Assembly (NCBI RefSeq): GCF_004010055.1
Contig: NZ_RQVT01000024.1
Span: forward strand, 1-64,000
Origin: Psychroflexus aestuariivivens
GTDB lineage: Bacteria > Bacteroidota > Bacteroidia > Flavobacteriales > Flavobacteriaceae
Direction of reading: 5' to 3'
DNA length: 64,000 nt
Shown here: in pieces, positions 52,914 to 61,882 of the stretch
Numbering within the stretch: the stretch's first letter is position 1
Layout: the number at the start of each line of letters is the position of its first letter
Position numbers and translations under genes: made by a program
The notes under the pieces: generated by a model
What the model was told of the DNA's origin: nothing
What the model saw: the letters and a program-made list of their open reading frames with translations, nothing else
The model's database searches: none

Positions 52914-54080
52914 CTATATTGGTCTATTTTTTTCAATTTTAGGCAATTTTATTTCAAAAACACTGCCTTTATCTAGCTCGCTTTTTAAAACTTTTATTTT
53001 TCCAAAATGATAGTTTTCAATGATGCGCTTGGACAAAGACAAACCTAAACCCCATCCGCGTTTTTTGGTAGAATATCCAGGTTCAAATATTTTTTTGAAT
53101 TTTGAATTCGGAATTCCTTTTCCTGTGTCAGAAATTAAGATTTTAACCCAGCTTTTGTCTTCACAAACCTCGAGACGCATCTCTCCTTTTCCTCGCATTG
53201 CATCAATCGCATTTTTTGTTAAATTCTCTATTGTCCAGCTTAAAAGAATTGGGTTCAAGTTACAATAGATTGTTTTACTTGGCATAATGATTGAAAAATC
53301 GATCAACTTAGAACTTCGTGACTTTAAGTAGTCGAAGGAAACCTGAATGGTTTCATTTAAATTTGTGGGTTTGAGAACCAATTTTGACCCTACTTTGGAA
53401 AAACGCTCAGTAATAGTTTGTAAACGATCGATATCTTTCTCAATTTCAGCTATGTAATCTGGATTTACATTTTCACTTTTCAGAATTTCTAACCAACCGA
53501 CTAAAGACGATAATGGTGTTCCAATTTGGTGCGCCGTTTCTTTAGCCATTCCAGCCCACAGCTTGTTTTGTTCACTTTTTTTGGACGTGATATAGTACAC
53601 GTATATCAATCCTACTAAAAGAAAAATAACCAATAATAAAATGATTGGATAATATTTGATTTTGGTTAAAACCGACGAATTACCATAATATAAATATTGT
53701 TGCCCAGCCTCTTCTAAATCTATCACAAAAGGCTTGTTTTCATTTTTGATAGACTCGAAAAACTGCTGCTTTTTTAAAGAGTCATTTTCAATATTCTTGG
53801 GCAAATTATTAGCTTGCTTGAAGTTTTCGTTTTCATCCAAGATAAACATCGGAATATTTTCATTGGTATTTATAATGAATAATTCTAAATTCAAATCCTG
53901 ATCATCATCGGCGTTGTTGACAGATTCTTGAGCTGCCGACCAAAGTCGCATTTTCTCACGTTCATCTTCCTTAATACGTTCGTAAAAAACGAAAATATTC
54001 CAAGTTACCATTCCAATAATCAACACTGAAGCTAATAAAATAAAAATACGGACAAAATTTTTATGCTCAAAAAGTCTCAT
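52914..54080 (-). CDS. Membrane-bound sensor histidine kinase
   Basis: About 388 residues from the ATG at 54080 (MRLFEHKNF); 17 extra residues from 54131 look non-membrane and less likely. Helices at about 8-28 and 148-168 flank a periplasmic sensor loop. The DHp His is in AKETAHQIGTPLSSLVGW (about residue 184), and the HATPase blocks are NLTKNAIDAM, ISDTGKGIP and the GWGLGLSL G2 box. No response regulator gene is adjacent, so it is an orphan kinase whose partner is elsewhere. Inner membrane. Confidence 0.88.
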   Translation of the reverse strand: MRLFEHKNFVRIFILLASVLIIGMVTWNIFVFYERIKEDEREKMRLWSAAQESVNNADDDQDLNLELFIINTNENIPMFILDENENFKQANNLPKNIENDSLKKQQFFESIKNENKPFVIDLEEAGQQYLYYGNSSVLTKIKYYPIILLLVIFLLVGLIYVYYITSKKSEQNKLWAGMAKETAHQIGTPLSSLVGWLEILKSENVNPDYIAEIEKDIDRLQTITERFSKVGSKLVLKPTNLNETIQVSFDYLKSRSSKLIDFSIIMPSKTIYCNLNPILLSWTIENLTKNAIDAMRGKGEMRLEVCEDKSWVKILISDTGKGIPNSKFKKIFEPGYSTKKRGWGLGLSLSKRIIENYHFGKIKVLKSELDKGSVFEIKLPKIEKNRPI

Positions 54081-54211
54081 TCTAAAACTAATTTTCACAA
54101 TAATAACGAAAAGACGGTCGCAATCGTACACTTTTGAAACTAGTTCTTAAAAAAGTTTCAACCTTTTAAAATTTTCATTTGAAATTCCCATCGAAATGCC
54201 ATCTAAAGAAT

Positions 54212-54219
54212 TATTTTTG
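54212..54219 (+). promoter_or_regulatory. -7 promoter motif, possible leaderless start (purK)
   Basis: TATTTTTG ends four bases before the ATG at 54224 and so decides that start over the ATG at 54179; transcription would begin at or beside the codon. Confidence 0.5.
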
Positions 54220-54223
54220 TAAT

Positions 54224-55381
54224 ATGATACATTATTTTTCTTCAGATTTTAAGCTCGGAATTTTAGGTGGAGGTCAATTGGGCAAAATGATGCTTTACGA
54301 CACTAGAAAATACGACATACAAACTTATGTTTTAGATCCAAATCCAGAAGCGCCCTGCAAAATTGCCGCCAATCATTTTGAAACTGGCGATTTAATGGAT
54401 TATGACAAAGTCATTCAGTTCGGACAAAAAGTTGACCTTTTAACTTTTGAAATTGAGTCTGTGAATGTTGATGCGCTAGAATTTCTTGAAAAACAAGGCA
54501 AAAAAGTATTTCCATCTTCAAGTACGCTAAGGAAAATTCAGAATAAAAGTATTCAGAAAGAGTTTTATTTAAAAGAAAATATTCCAACAGCCGATTTTAA
54601 AAATTTTGAAAATTTAGAAATATTGAAGTCTGCTTTGAAAGAAGAAAAAATCACTTTCCCATTTGTTTGGAAGAGCAGTCTTGGTGGTTACGATGGTAAA
54701 GGCGTTAAGGTTGTAAAATCCGAAAAAGATCTCGAAGAATTATCAAATAGTGATTGTTTGGCTGAAAATTTAGTCGACTTCAAAACAGAAATTGCTGTCG
54801 TTGTAGCAAGAAATGAAAGTGGCCAAATTAAAACTTATCCTGTCGTTGAAATGGAATTTCACCCAGAAGCCAATCAGGTAGAATATGTGATTTGTCCAGC
54901 AAGAATTTCAGAAGACATAGCGAAGAAAGCTAGACTTTTAGCTGAAAAAGTGTCGGCGAGTTTTCAACATGTTGGGCTTTTAGCAGTAGAAATGTTTTTG
55001 ACAAAAAATGATGAAATTTTAGTCAATGAAGTTGCACCAAGACCACATAACAGCGGACATTTTAGTATAGAAGGCAGTTTTACCAATCAGTTTGAACAAC
55101 ATTTGAGAGCAATTTTAAATTTGCCTCTCGGTAGTACAGAAAATAAAACAAATTCTGTGATGGTAAATTTAGTCGGTGACGAAAATTACGAAGGTGAAGT
55201 GGTTTACAAGAATATTTCAGAAATCATGGCAATGCCGGGTGTAACGCCACATATTTATGGAAAAAAAATGACAAGACCTTTTAGAAAAATGGGACACGTT
55301 ACCATAATAAATCAAAATTTAGCCGAAGCCAGAGCAGTTGCAGAACAAGTGAAGGGAAAAATAAAAGTAATTTCAAAATAA
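54224..55381 (+). CDS. purK: 5-(carboxyamino)imidazole ribonucleotide synthase
   Basis: About 385 residues from the ATG at 54224. The N-terminus FKLGILGGGQLGKMMLYDTRKY is the PurK hallmark. ATP-grasp core: VWKSSLGGYDGKGV and VNEVAPRPHNSGHF. It uses ATP and bicarbonate to carboxylate AIR in purine synthesis. An upstream ATG at 54179 would add 15 residues lying across the promoter motif. purE follows after seven bases, so the two steps are co-expressed. Confidence 0.95.
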   Translation: MIHYFSSDFKLGILGGGQLGKMMLYDTRKYDIQTYVLDPNPEAPCKIAANHFETGDLMDYDKVIQFGQKVDLLTFEIESVNVDALEFLEKQGKKVFPSSSTLRKIQNKSIQKEFYLKENIPTADFKNFENLEILKSALKEEKITFPFVWKSSLGGYDGKGVKVVKSEKDLEELSNSDCLAENLVDFKTEIAVVVARNESGQIKTYPVVEMEFHPEANQVEYVICPARISEDIAKKARLLAEKVSASFQHVGLLAVEMFLTKNDEILVNEVAPRPHNSGHFSIEGSFTNQFEQHLRAILNLPLGSTENKTNSVMVNLVGDENYEGEVVYKNISEIMAMPGVTPHIYGKKMTRPFRKMGHVTIINQNLAEARAVAEQVKGKIKVISK

Positions 55382-55388
55382 ATAAGCG

Positions 55389-55868
55389 ATGACAAAAGTT
55401 GGAGTAATTATGGGCAGTAAAAGCGATTTGCCAGTAATGCAAGATGCTATTGATTTCTTGAAAACATTTGACATAGAAGTTGAGGTGGATATTGTCTCTG
55501 CACATCGTACGCCAGATTTGCTGATGGAATACGGCAAAAATGCCCACAAAAGAGGAATCCGCGTAGTTATTGCAGGTGCGGGAGGTGCAGCACATTTACC
55601 TGGAATGATTGCTGCTTTGAGTCCACTTCCAGTTATCGGTGTGCCTGTTAAATCTAGAAATTCTATAGATGGATGGGATTCTATACTTTCGATTTTGCAA
55701 ATGCCTGGCGGTGTTCCTGTTGCTACAGTTGCGCTAGATGGTGCTAAAAATGCAGGAATTTTAGCAGCACAAATTTTAGGCGCAAATGATGATTCAATTT
55801 TGAATAAAATTATAGATTACAAAACTGAACTGGCTGAAAAAGTTGAAAACATGAGAAAGGATATTTAA
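55389..55868 (+). CDS. purE: N5-carboxyaminoimidazole ribonucleotide mutase
   Basis: 159 residues, class I Pur[18 protein letters not shown] at the N-terminus, [47 protein letters not shown], and the mutase His in SAHRTP. It converts N5-CAIR to CAIR in purine synthesis, immediately downstream of purK. Homo-octameric cytoplasmic enzyme. The DUF4136 gene follows 55 bases later. Confidence 0.96.
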   Translation: MTKVGVIMGSKSDLPVMQDAIDFLKTFDIEVEVDIVSAHRTPDLLMEYGKNAHKRGIRVVIAGAGGAAHLPGMIAALSPLPVIGVPVKSRNSIDGWDSILSILQMPGGVPVATVALDGAKNAGILAAQILGANDDSILNKIIDYKTELAEKVENMRKDI

Positions 55869-55923
55869 TTTTAAGCTAAAATTTGAAATCTATATTCGAT
55901 TTTACTTATTTTTAAAATAAAAA

Positions 55924-56436
55924 ATGAAATACTTTTTTAGCCTTTTAATTCTTTCAATTTTCTTGTCTTGCAATACGCCAATGGTTTTTGTAGATTATAA
56001 TGAAAGTGCAAATTTCGAAAAATACGACAGTTTTGATTTTTACGCGATAGAAAATTCTGGGTTGAGTAGATTGGACGAAGACCGCGTTTATAATAGTATC
56101 AAAGACTCCCTACAGGCAAAAGGATTTAAGCAGAAACTGATTCCAAAATTCAAAGTCAATTTTTATGCTGAAGTTTTTGAAGAGGCTTCAGGAAATAATG
56201 TAAATATTGGCATTGGAACTTTTGGCGGTGGTATTGGCGTTTCTGCTCCACAAAGCGGAAAAAGAAAAATAGCATTGACCATAGAATTCGCTGACGGTTT
56301 GACAAACGATTTATTTTGGCAAGCTGTTGTAGAAGCTAGTTTTGACGAAAACCTAAAAGGTAAAGCTAGAGAAGAATTTTTCAACAATTTGGTCAGTGAG
56401 GCTTTAGAAGAATATCCTCCAGAGTTAGAAAATTAA
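55924..56436 (+). CDS. DUF4136 domain lipoprotein
   Basis: 170 residues: a lipoprotein signal with Cys16 (LSIFLSCNTPM), then the DUF4136 pattern: VDYNESANFEKYDSFDFY, a SRLDEDRVYNSIKDSLQAKGFKQ helix and strand, KVNFYAEVF, a glycine-rich loop (NIGIGTFGGGIG), KIALTIEFADGLTNDLFWQAVVEASF and a C-terminal helix. It is a small periplasmic domain of unknown function, widespread in Bacteroidetes. It converges on the ppx-type gene with 22 bases between. Confidence 0.82.
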   Translation: MKYFFSLLILSIFLSCNTPMVFVDYNESANFEKYDSFDFYAIENSGLSRLDEDRVYNSIKDSLQAKGFKQKLIPKFKVNFYAEVFEEASGNNVNIGIGTFGGGIGVSAPQSGKRKIALTIEFADGLTNDLFWQAVVEASFDENLKGKAREEFFNNLVSEALEEYPPELEN

Positions 56437-56458
56437 TTTAGAAATATTCAATTAAATT

Positions 56459-57367
56459 TTACCTCCCTTTTTTCAACTCTTTATGGTTGTTATAAAGTGA
56501 TTTTACGATGCCATCGACAAGTCCAATTTTAGGCACATGAACGGATTTGGAACGACTCCATTTCATAGCTGATAAATATATTTTAGTAGCAGGAATAATA
56601 ACATCGGCACGGTCTTCATTAAGATTTAATTGAGAAATTCGTTCTTCATAAGTCAAGGAATTTAAAAGTTGAAAATAGGAACTCAAATAAAAAAACGATA
56701 ATGCTTTTCCTGATTTCTTATTACTAGATTTGAAAATGTTATTGATATTTCCACCAGAACCTACCATTTCTATTCTATTGTAATCTTTAGTCATCGTTTT
56801 CACCCAAATTTCAGCTTCTTTCCATAATTCTTCTTTCACTGTATTATTCAAAATCCTGACTGTTCCGAGTTTAAAAGATTTGGAAGCTATAGTTTTACCT
56901 TGTGAAAACAACGTGAATTCTGTGCTCCCACCGCCAACGTCAACATACAAATAGGTTTTATTGTCATCTACAAGTGAATGCAAGTCAGTAGCTGCAATAA
57001 TTGCAGCTTCGTCCGTGCCATCTATTATTTCAATTTGAATTTCAGATTCTTGTTCAATTTTTTCAACAAGCGCTTGACCGTTTCTAGCATCACGCATGGC
57101 CGAAGTCGCACAAGCTCTATAATCATGAATTTTATGGCACTTCATTAATAAACTGAAAGCATTCATGGCGTCCATCATTCTTTTGATGCTTTCATCAGAA
57201 ATATAATCTTTGGTAAAGACGTCTTGACCCAATCTAATTGGCACACGAACCAAAGAGGTTTTTTTAAAATTTACTGGTTTATCATCTGGTTCTGTGACTG
57301 TTGAAATAAGTAAACGTACAGCGTTTGAACCAATATCTATAGCCGCAAATTTTTTGATTTCTAGCAT
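56459..57367 (-). CDS. Exopolyphosphatase / pppGpp phosphohydrolase (Ppx/GppA)
   Basis: 302 residues, the short two-lobe actin-like type. Phosphate-1 loop FAAIDIGSNAVRLLIS, the catalytic Glu region with ATSAMRDA, and phosphate-2 loop YVDVGGGSTEFTLFS. It lacks the C-terminal HD-like domain of longer Ppx proteins. It can release Pi from polyphosphate or convert pppGpp to ppGpp. It follows ppk1 after one base, favouring polyphosphate turnover. Confidence 0.9.
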   Translation of the reverse strand: MLEIKKFAAIDIGSNAVRLLISTVTEPDDKPVNFKKTSLVRVPIRLGQDVFTKDYISDESIKRMMDAMNAFSLLMKCHKIHDYRACATSAMRDARNGQALVEKIEQESEIQIEIIDGTDEAAIIAATDLHSLVDDNKTYLYVDVGGGSTEFTLFSQGKTIASKSFKLGTVRILNNTVKEELWKEAEIWVKTMTKDYNRIEMVGSGGNINNIFKSSNKKSGKALSFFYLSSYFQLLNSLTYEERISQLNLNEDRADVIIPATKIYLSAMKWSRSKSVHVPKIGLVDGIVKSLYNNHKELKKGR

Positions 57368-57368
57368 A

Positions 57369-59444
57369 TTATTTTGCGTTATCTGAAATATTTTTCAATT
57401 TTTCTTGGTAATATTTATAAGTTTCGAACTGACTCCTAAATTCAGGTTGATCATTTTTACGATAAGTATTTTCATCTTTTGCTGAAAAATCTCGGGCTTT
57501 CACATTGTCTTTCCAACAAATTTCAAAAGTTTCTTTCAGTTCTTTCTTAATTTCTGGGTTATAAATTGGACAAGTTACCTCAACACGATGATCAATATTT
57601 CTGGTCATCCAATCTGCCGAAGATATAAAAACCTTGTTGTGCGAATCATTTTCGAAAATATAAAGTCTTGGGTGTTCCAAAAATTTATCTACAATACTTA
57701 TCGATTCTATATTTTCACTCATTCCAGGTACTTTTGGAATCAAACAATTAATTCCACGTACTATTAGTTTTACTTTGACTCCTGCTCGACTGGCTTCATA
57801 CAATTTATCAATCATATCATAATCAGATAAAGCATTCATTTTTAAATATATACCTGATTTTTTTCCAGCTTTATGATTTGCAATTTCATGATCAATTAAA
57901 TTGGAAAATGCTTCTCTGGAATAGTGTGGCGAAACGATAAGGTGTTTATAATTTTTAATTTTATAGTTAACTTCAAAAAATTCGAAAACTTTATTGATGT
58001 CTTTCAGAATTCCCTGATGCGCTGTAAATAAAGTATAATCGGTGTAGATTTTCGCCGTATTTTCATTGAAATTTCCCGTACTGATAAATCCGTAATATTT
58101 AATTTTCTGATTTTCCAAACGTTCGATAATACAAGTTTTAGAATGCACTTTTAAACCTGTGACACCAAAAATTAATTTGACGCCTTCGCGTTCCATTTTT
58201 TCAGCATATTTGATGTTGTTAGCTTCATCAAAACGGGCTTGCAACTCTATAGAAACTGTAACACGTTTTCCATTTTTGACAGCATTAATCAAAGAACTTG
58301 CAATGTGAGATAGAGATGCCAAACGGTAGATTGTAATTTTAATCGCTTTCACTTTTGGATCCAAAGCAGCTTCTCTTAGAAATTTTACTGTGTACGAAAA
58401 AGTTTGGTAAGGCACATATTGAAGAAAATCTTTTCTGGCTATTTTCTCGAGCAAACTCCCTTGAATTTGTAGTCCAGGAATAGGTAATGGTTCGATTTTA
58501 TCGTATAACAAATGCTTCGCGCCCAAATCTGGAAAATTCATATAATCACGACGATTGTGATATTTACCTCCTGGAATTAAACTATCTGTGTTGTCAATTT
58601 CCATTTTTTTCAAAAGGAAATCCAAAGTATCTTGTTCTATGTTTTTATCGTACACAAAACGCACTGGATCTCCCTGTAAACGGTCTTTGACGCTGTCCAT
58701 CAATTTCTCGATGTAGCTCTTACTTAAATCGCCTTCCAAATCCAATTCTGCGTCGCGCGTAATTTTGATCATGTGTGCAGAAATGCTTTCATAATCGAAA
58801 ATATTGAAAATTACATTTAAGTTAAAGCGAATCAAATCATCCAATAAAATGATGTATTTTTTCCCATCGTCCGAAGGAATTTCTACAAAACGCTCAACGC
58901 TAGATGGAATTTCAATCAAAATATATCGATTGGTCAAGCGGTCTTTTTCCAACTGAACCATTTTTACAGCCAAATAGGCTTTAGAATCTTTTAGATTTGG
59001 AACTTTGTCCAAATCGTTCAACATAATTGTAACAAGTGCCGGACTTACTTTTTGAAGAAAAAACTCTTTTAAAAATTTAGCTTGTTGACTATTAACTTGA
59101 TTTTCATCAATGATAAAAATATCGTGATTTTTCAATTCCTCTTGAATTGAAGCTAAAATTTCAAGACTTTCAGATTGTTTTTTTATTACAATTTGAGTAA
59201 TTTCTTTCAGCAAACGACCAGCATTAAAACCACCTAAAGCTTTTTTACCAGATTTTCCTGCCAAATCTATACGTTTGACAGTAGCATAGCGGACTTTAAA
59301 AAATTCATCCAGATTATTAGAAAAGATTCCCAAAAACCGCAAGCGTTCCAATAACGGGACACTAGAATCGGCAGCTTCCTGCAAAACGCGACTATTGAAC
59401 TGCAACCAACTCATTTCACGATTGTTATACTTATTTTTAATCAT
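57369..59444 (-). CDS. ppk1: Polyphosphate kinase 1
   Basis: 691 residues, full length. It polymerises the gamma phosphate of ATP into polyphosphate. N-terminal YNNREMSWLQFNSRVLQEA, the active-site His434 in LKVHSKTCII and second conserved His591 in KFLEHPRLYIF correspond to E. coli His435 and His592; the catalytic block SSADWMTRNIDHRVEV is intact. Usually peripheral at the inner membrane. Four bases overlap the upstream SixA-like gene and one base separates it from ppx. Confidence 0.95.
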   Translation of the reverse strand: MIKNKYNNREMSWLQFNSRVLQEAADSSVPLLERLRFLGIFSNNLDEFFKVRYATVKRIDLAGKSGKKALGGFNAGRLLKEITQIVIKKQSESLEILASIQEELKNHDIFIIDENQVNSQQAKFLKEFFLQKVSPALVTIMLNDLDKVPNLKDSKAYLAVKMVQLEKDRLTNRYILIEIPSSVERFVEIPSDDGKKYIILLDDLIRFNLNVIFNIFDYESISAHMIKITRDAELDLEGDLSKSYIEKLMDSVKDRLQGDPVRFVYDKNIEQDTLDFLLKKMEIDNTDSLIPGGKYHNRRDYMNFPDLGAKHLLYDKIEPLPIPGLQIQGSLLEKIARKDFLQYVPYQTFSYTVKFLREAALDPKVKAIKITIYRLASLSHIASSLINAVKNGKRVTVSIELQARFDEANNIKYAEKMEREGVKLIFGVTGLKVHSKTCIIERLENQKIKYYGFISTGNFNENTAKIYTDYTLFTAHQGILKDINKVFEFFEVNYKIKNYKHLIVSPHYSREAFSNLIDHEIANHKAGKKSGIYLKMNALSDYDMIDKLYEASRAGVKVKLIVRGINCLIPKVPGMSENIESISIVDKFLEHPRLYIFENDSHNKVFISSADWMTRNIDHRVEVTCPIYNPEIKKELKETFEICWKDNVKARDFSAKDENTYRKNDQPEFRSQFETYKYYQEKLKNISDNAK

Positions 59445-59929
59445 AATCTAAGATTTTTTGGGAACAAATTTAACCGTGTTATTCCAGGTTGAATGTTGTT
59501 CCAAGAGGAAGAATTGAATTCCAAAACAACTAAACCAGTCGTTGGAATATTTTCATAATTTTCTGAACCAAAAAAATTTACAAAATTTGTTATTGCAGGA
59601 TTATGACCAAAAAGCATAACATTATCTACTGAATTTGGCAATCTTTCGATTTCAGATTTAAGTTCGTTGACATCGAAAGTGTAAATTTCTCTTTTAATAT
59701 GAAATTTCTTATCAGGAATATTGAGTTCGTTTTGGAAAATTTCAGCTGAAGATTTGGCTCTATTTGCATAGCTTGTAAAAATCTCAAATTCAAAATCAAC
59801 AAAATTCTTAAATGAATTGATGACCAATCTTGCATCATCATAAGCGCGTTTCAGCAAAGGTCGCTCTTTATCTTCAACATTATGTTCCCAAGATGATTTT
59901 CCATGTCTAACTAAAATTAATCGTTTCAT
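59441..59929 (-). CDS. SixA-like histidine phosphatase
   Basis: 162 residues of the histidine phosphatase superfamily. LILVRHGKSSWE carries the phosphohistidine RHG motif, and LFGHNPAITNF is the second catalytic His block. SixA dephosphorylates phosphohistidine phosphotransfer proteins; other members act on small phosphoesters. The stop overlaps the ppk1 start by four bases and the gene begins one base after pdxH, so it is translationally tied to both. Confidence 0.88.
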   Translation of the reverse strand: MKRLILVRHGKSSWEHNVEDKERPLLKRAYDDARLVINSFKNFVDFEFEIFTSYANRAKSSAEIFQNELNIPDKKFHIKREIYTFDVNELKSEIERLPNSVDNVMLFGHNPAITNFVNFFGSENYENIPTTGLVVLEFNSSSWNNIQPGITRLNLFPKNLRL

Positions 59930-59930
59930 A

Positions 59931-60578
59931 TCAAGGTGCTAATCGTTCTATTTTCCAGTCTAAGTTGTTGATTAAGGTAAATCTAAATCTGTCGTGAAGT
60001 CGATTTGGTCGACCTTGCCAAAACTCTATACTTTGCGGTCTAACTAAAAATCCACCCCAATTTTTGGGTCTGGGCACATCTCTATTTTTGTATTTATCTT
60101 CGAGTAGATTTAGTTCTTTCTCCAAAATCTCACGACCTTCAATTACACTACTTTGATTAGAAACTAAGGCACCGAGTTGACTACCTTTTGGTCTCGAAGC
60201 GAAATAATTATCCGAAACACTTTCAGGAACTTTCTCTGCCTCACCCTTTATAATAACCTGGCGTTCAGTGTTCGGCCAAAAAAATGAAAGGCAAGTTTTT
60301 GGATTGTTCGATAGAGCTTTACCCTTTTCACTTTCATAATTAGTATAGAATACAAATCCGTTTTCGTCGTAAGATTTCAAAAGTACGATGCGGTTTTTTG
60401 TAAAACCATCCTCGCCAATGGTAGAAATTGTCATTGCATTGGCTTCATCTAAACCACCAGATTTTTCAACATCATAAAACCAAGTTCTGAACTGTTGAAT
60501 TGGATTTTCATTGAGATTTTCACGAATAAGACTCGCTTTTTCGTAAGATTTTCTATAATCGTGTAATTTGTTTTCCAT
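59931..60578 (-). CDS. pdxH: Pyridoxamine 5'-phosphate oxidase
   Basis: 215 residues. FMN-binding blocks NRIVLLKSYDENGFVFYTNYESEKGKAL, FFWPNTERQVIIKGEAEKV, SRPKGSQLGALVSNQSSVI and the C-terminal PRPKNWGGFLVRPQSIEFWQGRPNRLHDRF, ending in the canonical ERLAP. It oxidises pyridoxamine or pyridoxine phosphate to pyridoxal phosphate, the cofactor used by the cysteine desulfurase in this window. It starts a tight four-gene run pdxH-sixA-ppk1-ppx. Confidence 0.96.
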   Translation of the reverse strand: MENKLHDYRKSYEKASLIRENLNENPIQQFRTWFYDVEKSGGLDEANAMTISTIGEDGFTKNRIVLLKSYDENGFVFYTNYESEKGKALSNNPKTCLSFFWPNTERQVIIKGEAEKVPESVSDNYFASRPKGSQLGALVSNQSSVIEGREILEKELNLLEDKYKNRDVPRPKNWGGFLVRPQSIEFWQGRPNRLHDRFRFTLINNLDWKIERLAP

Positions 60579-60628
60579 ATCGCCAAATTAGAAAAATTAA
60601 ATTTTTAACCCAATGGATTTTGTAAAAG

Positions 60629-60650
60629 TTTAGATTTATTCAAATCTAAA
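60629..60650 (-). terminator. Weak hairpin at the end of rnz
   Basis: A perfect but AT-rich 9-bp stem (TTTAGATTT pairing across a 4-base loop) spans the rnz stop codon. On the minus strand a short CTTTT follows. It may partly terminate the pyr/rnz transcript before pdxH; the stem is weak. Confidence 0.35.
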
Positions 60651-61547
60651 AACTTTACCACTTTCAGCAGCTACAGAATTTTCAAAAACCACTTTAGCTT
60701 CATTTTCAAAAAGTTTTAAATCGTTGTATCTAGCTGAAAAGTGCCCTAAAATAAGTTGCTTAACATTTGCTTTCTGCGCAATAATTCCGGCTTGTTTTGC
60801 TGTAGAATGCTTGGTTTTTTCACATAAATCTTCATGAGTTTCTAAAAATGTTGATTCGTGATAAAGTAAAGTTGTGTCTTTTATCTGAGGGACAATATCT
60901 GGCTTAAACATCGTGTCACTACAAAATGCATAACTCAATGGTGTTTTTGGCGGTTCTGTGATTTCTTTATTTTCAATGATTTCACCGTTTTCCAAGACAA
61001 CATCTTTTCCTTTTTTAATGCTTTTGTAATAGGCTTTATCAATCTCTAGATTTTGTACTTTATCAATGAGTAATTTCCGATCGCCTGGCTTTGCTTTGAA
61101 CAAAAAACCATTGGTATAGACACGATGTTTCAATGGAATAGTTTCTACTGTAAGTTTCGAATTATCTAATATTTTTTCAGGCTGATTGGATTTTAACTCA
61201 TTAAATACCAAAGGATAAGATGTAAACGCTCTACTTGCTTTTAACTGAATTTCAACAATTTCTTTTATGCCTTCTGGAGCGTGAATGTGAAGCGTTGCTT
61301 TACGATTTAGCAAACTGAAAGTGGAAATTAAACCAATGAGTCCAAAATAATGATCGCCATGCAAATGAGAAATAAAAATATGACTTATGCGTGAAAACTT
61401 TACTTTTCGTCTCCTCAACTGAACTTGAGTGCCTTCTCCACAATCGATAAGCATAAGTTCCCCATCTATGTCCAAAACTTGGGCAGTAGGATGTACATTT
61501 GCTCTAGGCGTTGCTGAATGACAACCTAAAATAGTGAGTTCCATCAT
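60636..61547 (-). CDS. rnz: Ribonuclease Z
   Basis: 303 residues, short-form metallo-beta-lactamase tRNase Z. LTILGCHSATPR at the N-terminus, metal-binding ISHLHGDHYFGLIG (HxHxDH), the PLKHRV segment, CSDTMFKP (metal Asp), TTLLYHESTF, and HSTAKQAGIIAQKANVKQLILGHFSARY (metal His). It trims tRNA 3' trailers, complementing the CCA enzyme in this window. It starts two bases after the STAS-like gene. Confidence 0.94.
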   Translation of the reverse strand: MMELTILGCHSATPRANVHPTAQVLDIDGELMLIDCGEGTQVQLRRRKVKFSRISHIFISHLHGDHYFGLIGLISTFSLLNRKATLHIHAPEGIKEIVEIQLKASRAFTSYPLVFNELKSNQPEKILDNSKLTVETIPLKHRVYTNGFLFKAKPGDRKLLIDKVQNLEIDKAYYKSIKKGKDVVLENGEIIENKEITEPPKTPLSYAFCSDTMFKPDIVPQIKDTTLLYHESTFLETHEDLCEKTKHSTAKQAGIIAQKANVKQLILGHFSARYNDLKLFENEAKVVFENSVAAESGKVFRFE

Positions 61548-61549
61548 GC

Positions 61550-61882
61550 CTAAAAACCTAAATCGCGTTCTATCTCCTCTAATTTGATAATATCTTCTGC
61601 TTCCTGTAATGTTGGGACGACATTCAATTCTTCAGGAACAGTGTCAATATTAATCGTGTCATTGACAATTACAAAAGACTTTTTAGCTTTTTTATGTTTG
61701 GTGGAAAGTTTCAAAAATGATAATAATTCTTCCAAAGTCAAATTGCCATATTTTTCAATATCAACGACAATATTTTCATCTTTGAATTGTTTGTAAATAC
61801 TATTCAAAAAATCTGCAAAATCTTTAACATCATTTTTTTCATCTCTAAGAATAATATAATCCTTTTTCTTTTCAGTTTTCAT
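61550..61882 (-). CDS. STAS-like small protein upstream of rnz
   Basis: 110 residues. Central VVDIEKYGNLTLEELLSFLKLSTKHKKAKKSFVIVNDTINID alternates strands and helices as in a STAS/anti-anti-sigma fold, and it ends in an acidic helix (EAEDIIKLEEIERDLGF). It lacks an obvious phosphorylatable Ser/Thr of SpoIIAA type, so fold resemblance only. It overlaps the 3' end of pyrB by 11 bases and precedes rnz by two; this rnz partner is seen in flavobacteria. Function unknown. Confidence 0.6.
   Translation of the reverse strand: MKTEKKKDYIILRDEKNDVKDFADFLNSIYKQFKDENIVVDIEKYGNLTLEELLSFLKLSTKHKKAKKSFVIVNDTINIDTVPEELNVVPTLQEAEDIIKLEEIERDLGF

Noticed and set aside
54179-54223. Longer purK start
   Set aside because: The extra residues span a promoter motif and are absent from the family N-terminus.
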